DNA from: Candidatus Sericytochromatia bacterium S15B-MN24 CBMW_12
Lineage (GTDB): Bacteria; Cyanobacteriota; Sericytochromatia; S15B-MN24; UBA4093
Length of the DNA: 64,000 bases
Direction: 5' to 3'
Assembly: GCA_002083825.1 (NCBI GenBank)
Contig: DAZV01000049.1
Location: forward strand, 143,757 to 207,756
This document shows, piece by piece, positions 16,871 to 25,190 of the stretch. The translations under genes and the position numbers were made by a program. The notes below the pieces were generated by a model, which was not told where the DNA came from, did not search any database, and worked only from the letters and a program-made list of their open reading frames with translations. Within the stretch, counting starts at the first letter, position 1. The number at the start of each line of letters is the position of its first letter.

Positions 16871-17896
16871 GTGCTCTATCGCCCGCGCCAAACAGCCCGC
16901 ATCCTCGGAACCGGGTCCTTCCTCCCAGGCCAGCCCATCGACAACGCCGCGTTCATCGCGCGAACCGGCCTGAAGCTCACCCCCGAGTGGATCGAGCGCC
17001 ACTCCGGCATCCGCTCGCGCTACTGGGCCGACCCCGACCTCACGACCTCCGACCTGGCTGCCAGGGCCTCGGAGGCCGCCCTATCCGAGGCCGGCCTCTC
17101 GGCGGATTCGCTCGACCGGATGATCCTGGCCACCATCTCGGGGGACTGGCCGACCCCCGCCACCGCCTGCGCGGTACAGGCCAAGATCGGCGCCGGATGC
17201 CCCGCTTTCGACGTCAACTCCGCGTGCGCGGGCTTCCTCTTCGCCCTCGACCAGGCCCTGCGAGGGATCGATACCGGACTGGAGCGCGTGCTCGTCATGG
17301 GGGCCGAACTGCGCAGCCGCTGGGTCAATCCCCGCGACCGCCGGACCGCCCCCCTGTTCGGAGATGGGGCGGGCGCCGCCATCCTGGCTCCCGCGGCCCA
17401 CCCGGACGAGGGCTTCATCGGGATCTACCTGGAAACCGAGGGTGCCGTGGAGCAACTCGTCACCGTGCCCGCCGGAGGCGCCCTGCTCCCGACCTCGGCC
17501 GAGACCGTGGCCGCCGGGGAGCACTTCATCACCATCCGGGATCCCGCCGAGCTCACCCGCCGCGGGGTCGATGCCTTCGTCACCCTGATCCGGAAGGCCT
17601 GCGACGGCATCGGATTGGGGGTGGACGATCTCGACCTCGTGATCCCGCACCAGGCCAACCTGGTCATGCTGGATCGCATCTTCGACCGGCTGGGCGTCCC
17701 CGCCTCGAAGCGGGTGGTGACCATTGCCGAGACGGGAAACACGGTGGCCGCCTCGGTGGCGATCGCCCTGGACCGGGCCCGCCGCATGCCGCTCTGGCGC
17801 CCCGGGGCGCTGGTCGCGCTCGCGAGCCTCGGGGGAGGCTACTCGGGCGGCGTCGCATTCTACCGCATCCCTGCCGATCCCGAGGTGACCGCATGA
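16871..17896 (+). CDS. 3-oxoacyl-ACP synthase III-like ketosynthase (second copy)
   Basis: This is a 341-residue KAS III homologue with an intact triad: C119 (NSACAGFLF), H260 (IPHQAN) and N290 (ETGNTVAAS). The active-site contexts are closer to classic FabH than those of the first copy. GTG start with GAGGATC just upstream; the stop overlaps the glycosyltransferase ATG. Paired KAS III genes occur in polyketide/lipid pathways where one enzyme primes or transfers and the other condenses. The exact chemistry is unknown. Confidence 0.88.
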   Translation: MLYRPRQTARILGTGSFLPGQPIDNAAFIARTGLKLTPEWIERHSGIRSRYWADPDLTTSDLAARASEAALSEAGLSADSLDRMILATISGDWPTPATACAVQAKIGAGCPAFDVNSACAGFLFALDQALRGIDTGLERVLVMGAELRSRWVNPRDRRTAPLFGDGAGAAILAPAAHPDEGFIGIYLETEGAVEQLVTVPAGGALLPTSAETVAAGEHFITIRDPAELTRRGVDAFVTLIRKACDGIGLGVDDLDLVIPHQANLVMLDRIFDRLGVPASKRVVTIAETGNTVAASVAIALDRARRMPLWRPGALVALASLGGGYSGGVAFYRIPADPEVTA

Positions 17897-19143
17897 CCCC
17901 CATTGTCTTCGCACCCCATTCCTGGGGCCTCTCGCACGTCGGACGCTCCCTCCTGGTGGCCAAGGAGCTGAAACAGCGCGGCGCCCGACCGATCTTCGTC
18001 GGGGACGGCCCCTTCGTCCTGCCCGAGGACTCCCTGGTCCGGCGATCGGGAATCGAGGTCCATCCCCTGATCGACATGACCATGGACCAGGTGCTGGTCA
18101 ACGGCTTCGACTTCCATACCCCCGAGTCCCTGCGGCGCCTGGTCGAGGCCGAGCGCGAGATGATCCGCCGGCTCCGCCCGTCGGTGATCGTGAGCGACTA
18201 CCGGCCCTCCATCCACGTGGCGGCGGCCATCGAAAGGGTCCCGGTCATCGCCCTGACCAACATCCACTGGACCCGCCACTGGGCCACTCCCATCAGCCCC
18301 CCCATCGAGCATCCCATCACCCTCAGGCTCAGCAAGCTCGTTGGCCGGAAGCTGGCCATGAGCCTCCTGAGCCACATCACCCCCCGCATCGCCGCGGGGA
18401 TCTTCAAGAAGAACGTCCGAATCTACAACGTGTTGCTGGCCGAGCATGGGCTGCCCCCCCACAAGGACATCCTGGCCTTCTTCGAGGGTTCACACGCGAC
18501 CTACCTCACCGACGCTCCGGAATGGTGCGAGCTCAAGCCGAGCCGCCCCGACACGATCAAGGTCGCGGGCCCGCTCTACTGGACCCCCGAGGTGCCGGAC
18601 GGCTGGGACGCCAACCTGCCCACGGACAAGCCCTGGATCTACCTCTCGGCGGGAAGCTCGGCCAATCCCGACGTCTTCCCCTCGCTCTTCCGGGAACTCG
18701 GTGGCCTGCCCTACCACTTCCTGATGACCACCGCGGGGCTCGAGCTGCCCGCGGGCATCCCCGACAACTTCACCGTGACGGACTTCGTTCCCGGCGAGGA
18801 GGTCATGCGCCGCAGCGCGCTCTCGATTCTCAACGGAGGATCGGGCACGATCTACCAGGCGATCGCCTCCGGTACCCCCATGGTCATGGTCGCGATGCGC
18901 GGCGATCAGGAGTGGAACGGACGCGATGCCGAGCGCCTGGGCATCGGCCGAGCACTCTTCCGCCGGCATGTGATCGACCAGCCCGGCCTTCTGCGCGAGA
19001 CGATCGTCGAGACCCTGGCCCAGGCCGACCATTTCCGGGCCAACCAGCAGGCCCTGCAGGCGAAGATTTCCCGCTACCGGGCCGCGGAGACCATCGCCGA
19101 CGGCATCATGGCCCTGGCTCCGTCGAAGGAGGTCGTCCGATGA
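17893..19143 (+). CDS. UGT/MurG-type (GT-B, GT1-like) glycosyltransferase
   Basis: The 416-residue protein has an N-terminal GT-B domain (MTPIVFAPHSWGLSHVGRSL) and a C-terminal donor domain with the UGT signature NGGSGTIYQAIASGTPMVMV followed by GDQEWNGRDAERLGIG. This matches macrolide/lipid glycosyltransferases that take a nucleotide-sugar donor. No membrane segments are obvious. ATGA overlap with the gene before and ATGA with the carboxyltransferase after show tight coupling. It suggests that the pathway product is a glycoside or glycolipid. Confidence 0.87.
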   Translation: MTPIVFAPHSWGLSHVGRSLLVAKELKQRGARPIFVGDGPFVLPEDSLVRRSGIEVHPLIDMTMDQVLVNGFDFHTPESLRRLVEAEREMIRRLRPSVIVSDYRPSIHVAAAIERVPVIALTNIHWTRHWATPISPPIEHPITLRLSKLVGRKLAMSLLSHITPRIAAGIFKKNVRIYNVLLAEHGLPPHKDILAFFEGSHATYLTDAPEWCELKPSRPDTIKVAGPLYWTPEVPDGWDANLPTDKPWIYLSAGSSANPDVFPSLFRELGGLPYHFLMTTAGLELPAGIPDNFTVTDFVPGEEVMRRSALSILNGGSGTIYQAIASGTPMVMVAMRGDQEWNGRDAERLGIGRALFRRHVIDQPGLLRETIVETLAQADHFRANQQALQAKISRYRAAETIADGIMALAPSKEVVR

Positions 19144-20573
19144 TCGAGCGCGTCGTACGCAAAGCCCGTCACGGGGCCATGACGGCCCGCGAGCGGATGA
19201 TCGCGCTCTTCGATCCCGACTCCTTCCTCGAGTGGGGGGAGCACGTCGAACCCGTGATCCAGTCCTTCGGGCCGCAGCCCGAAGAGGCTTCCGGGGACGG
19301 GGTCATCGCCGGCTCGGGTCGCATCGGCGGCAAACTCGCCTTCGCCTTCGCCCAGGACTTCTCGGTGCTGGAGGGAACGCTCGGGGAGCGTGGTGCCCAG
19401 AAGATCATCGAGCTCATCGACCGGGCGGTGGACGCCGGAGCCCCGGTGATCGGCCTGCTCCACTCCAACGGGGCCCGTCTCTCCGAGGGGATCGGCTCGC
19501 TGGAGGCGGGTACCCTCGTCTTCCAGCGCTACATCGTCTACGCGGGCCGCATCCCCTTCATCGCCGTCGCCATGGGCTTTTGCTCGGGCTTTCCCGCCTA
19601 TCTGGCAGCCCTCTCGGACGTGGTCATCATGGTCGAGCGCACCAGCTTCCTGGTGACGACCAGCCCCGCGGTGATCCGCGCCGCCACCGGCCAGCAGGTC
19701 CGTCTGCCCGAGCTGGGCGGCGCCAAGACCCACAGCGAGATCTCGGGAGTGGCCCACCTGACCGCTCCCTCGGAGCCCGAGGCCCTCAAGCTCGCCCGGG
19801 ACGCGGTGGGCTACCTGAGCCCGCCCTCCCTGCGGCACCCGACTTTGCCGCCGGCCCCCCCCTGCCCGCCGCTGCCCAAGAATCCCGCATTGGCCTATGA
19901 CGTCCTGCCCCTGGTCCACAGCGTCGCAGACGACGGAGAATTCCTGGAACTCTCCGCTCGCTGGGCCCGCAACGTGGTCACCGGCTTTTTGAGAATCGGG
20001 GGGCGCGCCGTCGGGGTGATCGCCAACCAGCCCCTCTGGGAAAGCGGGGCGGTGACGGTCAAGTCGGCGCGCAAGATGACCCGGTTCATCAAGCTCTGCG
20101 ATGCCTTCGGTTTGCCGTTGCTCTTCCTGGTGGACGTGCCAGGCATCCTGCCCGGCGTCGGGCCCGAGCATGAAGGCATTCTCAGTGCCGGGGCGGAGTA
20201 CTACCGCTCCCTCAACACCGAGGTGCCACGCCTGACGCTGGTCACTCGCAAGTGCTACGGCGGGGCCTATGGCCTGCTCAATTCCAAGCAGGGTGGGGGC
20301 GCGTTCGTTCTGGCCTACCCGGAGGCCCGGATCGGGGTGGCGGGAGCCGCCGTCGCCATGCAGATCCTGGGGCAAGGAATCGACGATCCCAGCCGGCTCG
20401 CCGAGCTGGCCCGGGACTGGGAACAGCGGGGGGAATCCGTGCTCGCCGCCGCCCGGCGCGGAGTGATCGATCGGATCATCGACCCCCTACGGACGCGCGA
20501 GGAGCTGCATGCGGCGTTGAGCCACTTCCCGGATCGGTCCACCTCTTGCCTCCGGCGGAGCGGTTGGGCATGA
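19140..20573 (+). CDS. Acyl-CoA carboxylase carboxyltransferase subunit (AccD/PccB-like)
   Basis: This 477-residue protein contains both crotonase-like halves of a carboxyltransferase: N-half AFAQDFSVLEGTLGERGAQKI and GLLHSNGARLSEG, a Pro-rich linker (~residues 238-252), and C-half DVPGILPGVGPEHEGI and VTRKCYGGAYGLLNSK. It should carboxylate an acyl-CoA (acetyl-, propionyl- or longer) using carboxybiotin, supplying a malonyl-type extender. It is a little shorter than typical PccB. No biotin carboxylase or biotin carrier gene lies in the window, so these must be shared from elsewhere. Confidence 0.85.
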   Translation: MIERVVRKARHGAMTARERMIALFDPDSFLEWGEHVEPVIQSFGPQPEEASGDGVIAGSGRIGGKLAFAFAQDFSVLEGTLGERGAQKIIELIDRAVDAGAPVIGLLHSNGARLSEGIGSLEAGTLVFQRYIVYAGRIPFIAVAMGFCSGFPAYLAALSDVVIMVERTSFLVTTSPAVIRAATGQQVRLPELGGAKTHSEISGVAHLTAPSEPEALKLARDAVGYLSPPSLRHPTLPPAPPCPPLPKNPALAYDVLPLVHSVADDGEFLELSARWARNVVTGFLRIGGRAVGVIANQPLWESGAVTVKSARKMTRFIKLCDAFGLPLLFLVDVPGILPGVGPEHEGILSAGAEYYRSLNTEVPRLTLVTRKCYGGAYGLLNSKQGGGAFVLAYPEARIGVAGAAVAMQILGQGIDDPSRLAELARDWEQRGESVLAAARRGVIDRIIDPLRTREELHAALSHFPDRSTSCLRRSGWA

Positions 20574-21316
20574 ATTTAGGTCTGCAAGGCAAGACCGCCC
20601 TCGTCACCGGGGGGGGGCGAGGCATCGGCAGGGCGATCGCCCTCAAGCTCGCCCAGGAAGGGGCCCGCGTGATGGTTCTGGGGCGATCGACAGAGCGCAT
20701 CGAGGAAACCTGCGCGCTCATCCGGGGTGAAGGGGGAGAGGCCATCGCGCTGACGGCCGATCTTGCCGATCCAGCCTCGCTGATTTCCCTTCCGTTGGCC
20801 GAGGTCGACGTCTTGGTGCACAACGCGGCCAAGTTCTCTCCCCGCTTGCGGTTGGAGCGCATCGATCCCCTGGAGTGGGAAGCGTCGATTCAGGTCAATC
20901 TCTTGGCGGTGACCCGCCTGAGCGCCGGGGTGATCGGGGGGATGAAGCGTCGCAAGTGGGGGCGAATCGTCTTCGTGGGCTCGTTGTTGGCCTGGGGCGG
21001 CGGGCGGGGCCAATCGGTCTACGCCACGCTCAAGGCGGCCCAAGAAGGGCTCGCCCGCTCGATTGCGCTGGAGTACGGGCCGTTCGGGGTGACGGCCAAC
21101 GTCGTCGCACCGGGGTTCATCGAGACCGAGCGCTTCCGCGAGTCGGTTTCTGCCGAGTTCAAGGAGCAGCACGCCGACTCGGCGGCCCTGAAGCGCCTGG
21201 GGCGCCCGGAGGAGATCGCTTCGGCCGTGGCCTTCCTGGCGTCCGAACCCGCCGCGTTCATCACGGGCACCACGCTCCCGGTCGGGGGCGGCGCGCATCT
21301 CAACACCCGCTGGTAA
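20570..21316 (+). CDS. Short-chain dehydrogenase/reductase (FabG-like), first
   Basis: This 248-residue SDR has the NAD(P)-binding motif TGGGRGIG at residues ~13-20, the NAAKFS segment, the catalytic serine in VGSLLAW and YATLK (Tyr-x3-Lys). It most resembles beta-ketoacyl-ACP reductases. Start overlaps the carboxyltransferase stop. A run of nine G (20609-20617) encodes the glycines of the cofactor motif. In the pathway it likely reduces a beta-keto intermediate. Confidence 0.87.
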   Translation: MNLGLQGKTALVTGGGRGIGRAIALKLAQEGARVMVLGRSTERIEETCALIRGEGGEAIALTADLADPASLISLPLAEVDVLVHNAAKFSPRLRLERIDPLEWEASIQVNLLAVTRLSAGVIGGMKRRKWGRIVFVGSLLAWGGGRGQSVYATLKAAQEGLARSIALEYGPFGVTANVVAPGFIETERFRESVSAEFKEQHADSAALKRLGRPEEIASAVAFLASEPAAFITGTTLPVGGGAHLNTRW

Positions 21317-21331
21317 AGGAGAGGTTCCCCC

Positions 21332-21586
21332 ATGGATCCCAAACGTCCCTCCGATCGCTTTGTGGCCCTCATTCAGGAGATCCTGACCACCGCCGAGGGG
21401 TTCCGCCCGCGCGTGCTTCCCGTGGTCCCCGAGCACCGCCTGGTCGAGGATCTGGGCCTGGATTCCGTGGCCCTCATGGACCTGGCAGTGGGCCTGGAGG
21501 CCCGTCTGGGGCGTGCCGTGGACGAGTCGGAATTGCTGGACCTCGGCACGGTGGGAGCGATTGCCTGCCGCCTCGCGGAGGCCTAG
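21332..21586 (+). CDS. Acyl carrier protein
   Basis: The 84-residue protein has the phosphopantetheine-attachment motif LGLDSVALMDL, with the serine around residue 46, in a four-helix carrier layout. It presumably carries the growing acyl/polyketide chain for the two ketosynthases and the reductases around it. Good Shine-Dalgarno (AGGAGAGG) upstream. The dedicated ACP sets this cluster apart from housekeeping fatty-acid synthesis, but it could also serve as a second general ACP. Confidence 0.88.
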   Translation: MDPKRPSDRFVALIQEILTTAEGFRPRVLPVVPEHRLVEDLGLDSVALMDLAVGLEARLGRAVDESELLDLGTVGAIACRLAEA

Positions 21587-21587
21587 C

Positions 21588-22343
21588 ATGGACCTGGGAA
21601 TAGCGGGGAAGACCGCACTGGTGGTGGGAGCCTCGCGGGGGATCGGCAGGGCGATCGCCCGCTCTCTCGCGGCCGAGGGAGCCCAGGTGGCGTTGGCGGC
21701 GAGAAACCGGGAGGCCCTCGAAGCGCTCCGCGAGGAACTCGGGGGGCGATCGCTGGTTCTTGAGGCGGACGTGCGGGATCCGGCCATCTGGCCGTCGATC
21801 CGGGAGCAGATCGGAGCGGCGTTCGGCCCGGTGGATATCCTGATTTACGCGGCGGCGGCTCCCGATCGCCCCGCGAGGCTTCCCTCGATTCAGACGGCGC
21901 ACTGGGAAGAGGTCATGGCCACGGACTTGACCGGATTTTGGCGCTGCGCGGCGGCCTTCCTGCCCGGGATGGCCCAGCAGGGCTGGGGCCGGGTGGTGGC
22001 CCTGGGATCGCTGATGGGGGCGCTAGGCGGCTTCTCGGAGGGGGCCTACGCGGCGGCCAAGGCGGGCCTCGGCGGGGTCGTCAAGACCATCGCGCAGGAG
22101 TACGCGCGCATGGGCGTGACCGCCAACCTGGTGGTTCCGGGCCGCATCGAGACCGAGCGCACCGCCGGCGTCAGCGAGCGGGCCCAGGAGGCCATGCGCA
22201 AGGCCATTCCGCTGCGCCGAGAGGGAACGCCGGACGAGGTGGCTGCCGTGGTGACCTTCCTGGCCTCTATCCAGGCGTCCTACGTCACGGGAGCCGAAAT
22301 TCCGGTGACCGGCGGCCGTGAACTCGGCTTGTTGAGTCTTTAG
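21588..22343 (+). CDS. Short-chain dehydrogenase/reductase (FabG-like), second
   Basis: This 251-residue SDR has VGASRGIGRAI at the N-terminus, the serine in LGSLMGALGG and YAAAK as catalytic Tyr-x3-Lys, and a GRIETERT segment. It is clearly paralogous to the SDR 800 bases upstream but diverged, so the two likely act on different intermediates. It starts two bases after the ACP stop. Reduction of a ketone or oxidation of an alcohol is possible. Confidence 0.87.
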   Translation: MDLGIAGKTALVVGASRGIGRAIARSLAAEGAQVALAARNREALEALREELGGRSLVLEADVRDPAIWPSIREQIGAAFGPVDILIYAAAAPDRPARLPSIQTAHWEEVMATDLTGFWRCAAAFLPGMAQQGWGRVVALGSLMGALGGFSEGAYAAAKAGLGGVVKTIAQEYARMGVTANLVVPGRIETERTAGVSERAQEAMRKAIPLRREGTPDEVAAVVTFLASIQASYVTGAEIPVTGGRELGLLSL

Positions 22344-22352
22344 GAGCGGACG

Positions 22353-23768
22353 ATGCCGATCCCTTCGCTTTGGCGACACGCCCTCCAACGGCCCGAGCAC
22401 GAGGCGATCGTTACCGGTACCGAACGGGTGACCATGCGAACCCTCCAGCGGCGGGTGGCGGCCCTCATGAACCACCTGCGCGAGCGGGGAGTCCAGCCCA
22501 TGGACATCGTCCCGCTGGTGCTGGAGAACGGGGCGGACTTCGTGGTCGCCCTGCTGGCCGTGCTTGGGGTCGGGGCGCGGCCTCTGCCCATCTCGCCGGC
22601 CTGGACGACTCGCGAACGCGAGACGCTGCTCGAGGGTATCCTGGCCCCCGTGGCCCTGGTGGAGCCCACCGATCCCTCGGGTTCACGTTTGGCTTCCGCT
22701 CACGACGTGGGGCCGTTCGTTCGGGAGGCCGAGCCCGTCTCCTTTGCGCCCGATGCCGAGGTGCTCTTGCCAACCTCGGGCTCGACCGGCACTCCCAAGA
22801 TCGTTCGGCTGGGATTGGCGGGTTTGGTTTGGAACGCCACGGCGCATGCGGCCTCGATAGGCCTGGGACCTGAGGATCGCGTCTTCGTGGTCTCCCCGAT
22901 GGTTCATGCGGCCACCCTGGTGGCTCAGGTGATCGCGGGCGTGAAGCGGGGGGCGACGCTGGTCTGCCAGCGGGGGCCGTTCATGCCGCGGGCCTTTCTC
23001 AAGGCCCTGGAGATCGAGCGGATCACCGCGACCTCCCTGACTCCCACGCACGCTCGCATGGTGTTGGAGCGCGGCATGTCTCGGGGAATTCCCCTCGGGG
23101 ACCTGTCCCGCCTGGCTTGGGTGAGCATCGGCGCTGCGCCGGCCGAGGCGGCCCTGCTCAAGGCTTTTTCCGACTTCCTGGCCGAGTGCAGTCCTGCCCG
23201 GTTGTACGTGACCTACGGTCTCACGGAGGCCGGCCCCCGCGTCTCGCTCCTGCCTCCCGATCGCCTCGTCGATCGTGCGGAGACGGTGGGCCTCCCCTTG
23301 GAAGGTCTCACGGTCAAGGTCGAGGAGGGACAACTCTTCGTGCGTACGCCCAGCCGCATGCTGGGTTACCTGGACGAGCCCCCGCTGACCGAGGAATGGC
23401 TGGCGACGGGGGACCTGGCCAGCCTGGACGCCGAGGGGTTCATCACCCTGCACGGACGAATCAAGGAGCTGATCGTCTCGGGCGGGATCAACATCTCCCC
23501 CTTCGAGGTCGAAAAGGCTATCCTGCAAGATGAACGGATCCGGGACGCAGCGGTGGTCGGCATTCCGCACCCGGTCTACGGAGAGGTTCCGGTGGCCTAC
23601 GTGGTTCCGGCGATGCCGCTGGCACCCGACGAGGTGCTGACGGGGCTGGGGGGGCGCCTCGCACCCTACAAGCTGCCTCGCCAGGTCCATGTACTGGCGG
23701 AACTGCCCCGGACGGCTACGGGAAAGGTCGACAAGCGGCAGCTTCGCGAAGGCCATGTCGGCGAGTGA
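22353..23768 (+). CDS. AMP-dependent acyl-CoA/ACP synthetase
   Basis: The 471-residue ANL-superfamily enzyme shows LLPTSGSTGTPKIVR (AMP/ATP P-loop), YGLTEAGPR (A5), WLATGDLASLDAEGF (A7), GRIKELIVSGGINIS (A8) and TATGKVDKRQL with the A10 lysine. It activates a carboxylic acid as acyl-AMP and loads it on CoA or on the cluster's ACP. It is slightly shorter than typical long-chain ligases. It is the last gene of the nine-gene operon, which ends at a strong terminator. A beta-lactone/OleC-type role is an alternative in this superfamily. Confidence 0.88.
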   Translation: MPIPSLWRHALQRPEHEAIVTGTERVTMRTLQRRVAALMNHLRERGVQPMDIVPLVLENGADFVVALLAVLGVGARPLPISPAWTTRERETLLEGILAPVALVEPTDPSGSRLASAHDVGPFVREAEPVSFAPDAEVLLPTSGSTGTPKIVRLGLAGLVWNATAHAASIGLGPEDRVFVVSPMVHAATLVAQVIAGVKRGATLVCQRGPFMPRAFLKALEIERITATSLTPTHARMVLERGMSRGIPLGDLSRLAWVSIGAAPAEAALLKAFSDFLAECSPARLYVTYGLTEAGPRVSLLPPDRLVDRAETVGLPLEGLTVKVEEGQLFVRTPSRMLGYLDEPPLTEEWLATGDLASLDAEGFITLHGRIKELIVSGGINISPFEVEKAILQDERIRDAAVVGIPHPVYGEVPVAYVVPAMPLAPDEVLTGLGGRLAPYKLPRQVHVLAELPRTATGKVDKRQLREGHVGE

Positions 23769-23832
23769 TGAGTCAGCCCCCAGCTTCTGGATGAGCCCGG
23801 ATAGGATTTTAGAGAACCGGGCCGGAGAAAAG

Positions 23833-23869
23833 GCGAGTCCCCGCAGACCTTTGGCCTGCGGGGACTCGC
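23833..23869. terminator. Bidirectional terminator closing the lipid cluster
   Basis: A perfect 14-bp stem (23833-23846 with 23856-23869) with a 9-base loop is followed by AAAA on the plus strand and preceded by AAAA, giving U-runs in both directions between convergent genes. Confidence 0.85.
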
Positions 23870-23879
23870 GAAAACCTGA

Positions 23880-24143
23880 TTATGATTTCTTTGAATCCAG
23901 GTCGAAACCCGCTTCCATGGCGGTCTTCAAGGTCGGGAGCAGTTGCATGTATCCCCGGGCCATCTCCTCGGCGGCATCCGCCAAGATCAAGGCGTTGATC
24001 TGGAGTGCCTCTTCCGGGGTATAGGCCTCGTTCGGGGAAAGTCCCAGGCGCATCAGCGAAAGGTTGAGAAGCTTCCGCGCCTCCGCCTCGTCGGTCCGCT
24101 TCTTGAACTGCTCTAGGAGAGCATCGTAAGTAATCTTGGCCAT
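23880..24143 (-). CDS. Small hypothetical protein, partner of the following hydrophobic protein
   Basis: This 87-residue acidic, helical, soluble protein (MAKITYDALLEQFKKRTDEAEARK...) is not a family I recognise. AGGAAAG lies upstream of the ATG. It sits nine bases downstream of the 292-residue hydrophobic protein in the same operon. Size, charge and position would suit a chaperone or cognate binding partner, but nothing in the sequence proves that. Confidence 0.7.
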   Translation of the reverse strand: MAKITYDALLEQFKKRTDEAEARKLLNLSLMRLGLSPNEAYTPEEALQINALILADAAEEMARGYMQLLPTLKTAMEAGFDLDSKKS

Positions 24144-24151
24144 GATCTTTC

Positions 24152-25030
24152 CTAATCCTTACCGGTAACCCAACTCCATGCCTTTTTACCCCAGCCCTCG
24201 ATTTTCTCGCTGTTGTTGAGCACGAAGCCCACGCCGTCCATGGCGAGGGAGATACCCTTCAGGCCAGCGGCCAGGGCTGCGCTGGTGCCACCGGTGGCCG
24301 GAGCGAGGACCAGCATGGCGTTCGATAGCGCGCCGGTCGTGTTGCCAATCAGCGAGACGATTTCGGAGGCATCGGCGCCATCCTTCATGCTTCCGACATC
24401 GCTCACGATGGCGCCGATGCTGCCGATCAGGCCTGCGATACCGGGAATCTTCGAGGCCATGGGGGTCTTGCTGATGAGTTCCATGGCGCTGAGAACGCCC
24501 TGGGTCACCTCGCCCGCCTGGCTCATCAACTCGCCCGTGAAGGAAGCATCTTTCAACTTGGAAGGGTCGCTGACCGCTTCCTGGGCCAGATCGAGGAACT
24601 TGCTCGCCGCGAGCGCGCCCTGCGCCACGCTGAACGCCCGGCCGATCACGCCCGCCTTGTCCAGCGCCTTGATCTCGTCAGGCCCGAGCCCCTTATCCTT
24701 GAGAAGTTGCTTGAGGTCTGCGGCATTTCCGACCTGGGCCTTGCTGTCCAGAACGAATTGCAGGACCTCGCCCGTCGACTTGACGATCTCGTTGTCGGAA
24801 GATGCCATCTCGCTCGCGACGCTGCCGAGCATGCCTTCGATTCCTGCCTTGGTCGCAGAACGGGCCTCATCTCGCTGGTTGTCCCCGCGCTCGATCCGCG
24901 TTTGCGACTGCGACGGCGTGCTCGACGGCGGCGGAGACGGCGGCTGAGGCTGAGCGGGCCGGGTACGGTTGAGGCCGCCCGTGTTGAGGGGGCCGGTACT
25001 CCGTCCGCCGGGCGTGTTGACGCTGGACAT
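24152..25030 (-). CDS. Uncharacterised Pro-rich/hydrophobic-helix protein
   Basis: The 292-residue protein has no signal peptide. Residues ~1-60 are low-complexity and Pro/Ser/Gln/Thr-rich. The rest is Ala/Gly-rich and helical, with hydrophobic stretches around 185-215 (KIPGIAGLIGSIGAIVSDV) and 235-280 (LVLAPATGGTSAALAAG, ISLAMDGVGFVL), ending in a Trp/Lys tail. AGGAGGAG precedes the ATG at 25030. A soluble protein carrying buried membrane-insertion-like hairpins resembles pore-forming or secreted effector architecture, but no family motif confirms it. Confidence 0.7.
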   Translation of the reverse strand: MSSVNTPGGRSTGPLNTGGLNRTRPAQPQPPSPPPSSTPSQSQTRIERGDNQRDEARSATKAGIEGMLGSVASEMASSDNEIVKSTGEVLQFVLDSKAQVGNAADLKQLLKDKGLGPDEIKALDKAGVIGRAFSVAQGALAASKFLDLAQEAVSDPSKLKDASFTGELMSQAGEVTQGVLSAMELISKTPMASKIPGIAGLIGSIGAIVSDVGSMKDGADASEIVSLIGNTTGALSNAMLVLAPATGGTSAALAAGLKGISLAMDGVGFVLNNSEKIEGWGKKAWSWVTGKD

Positions 25031-25190
25031 AAGCTCCTCCTTGTTGAACACTTGCTTGGTGTTCTATACCGCAAAGGAGCCCGGAATCTCTCGACTTAGC
25101 GGAGATCGAAAGCAGATTTTGCACTCCATGCCCTGGATTTAACGCGGCTTTCACAAACCCCGGGGTCGCTTTAGGCCACTCAGTGGGTGG

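Noticed and set aside
15092..23768. Classic ole/beta-lactone cluster assignment
   Set aside because: KAS III, SDR and AMP-ligase occur, but the ACP, glycosyltransferase, carboxyltransferase and methyltransferase do not belong to OleABCD, and no OleB-type hydrolase is in the operon.
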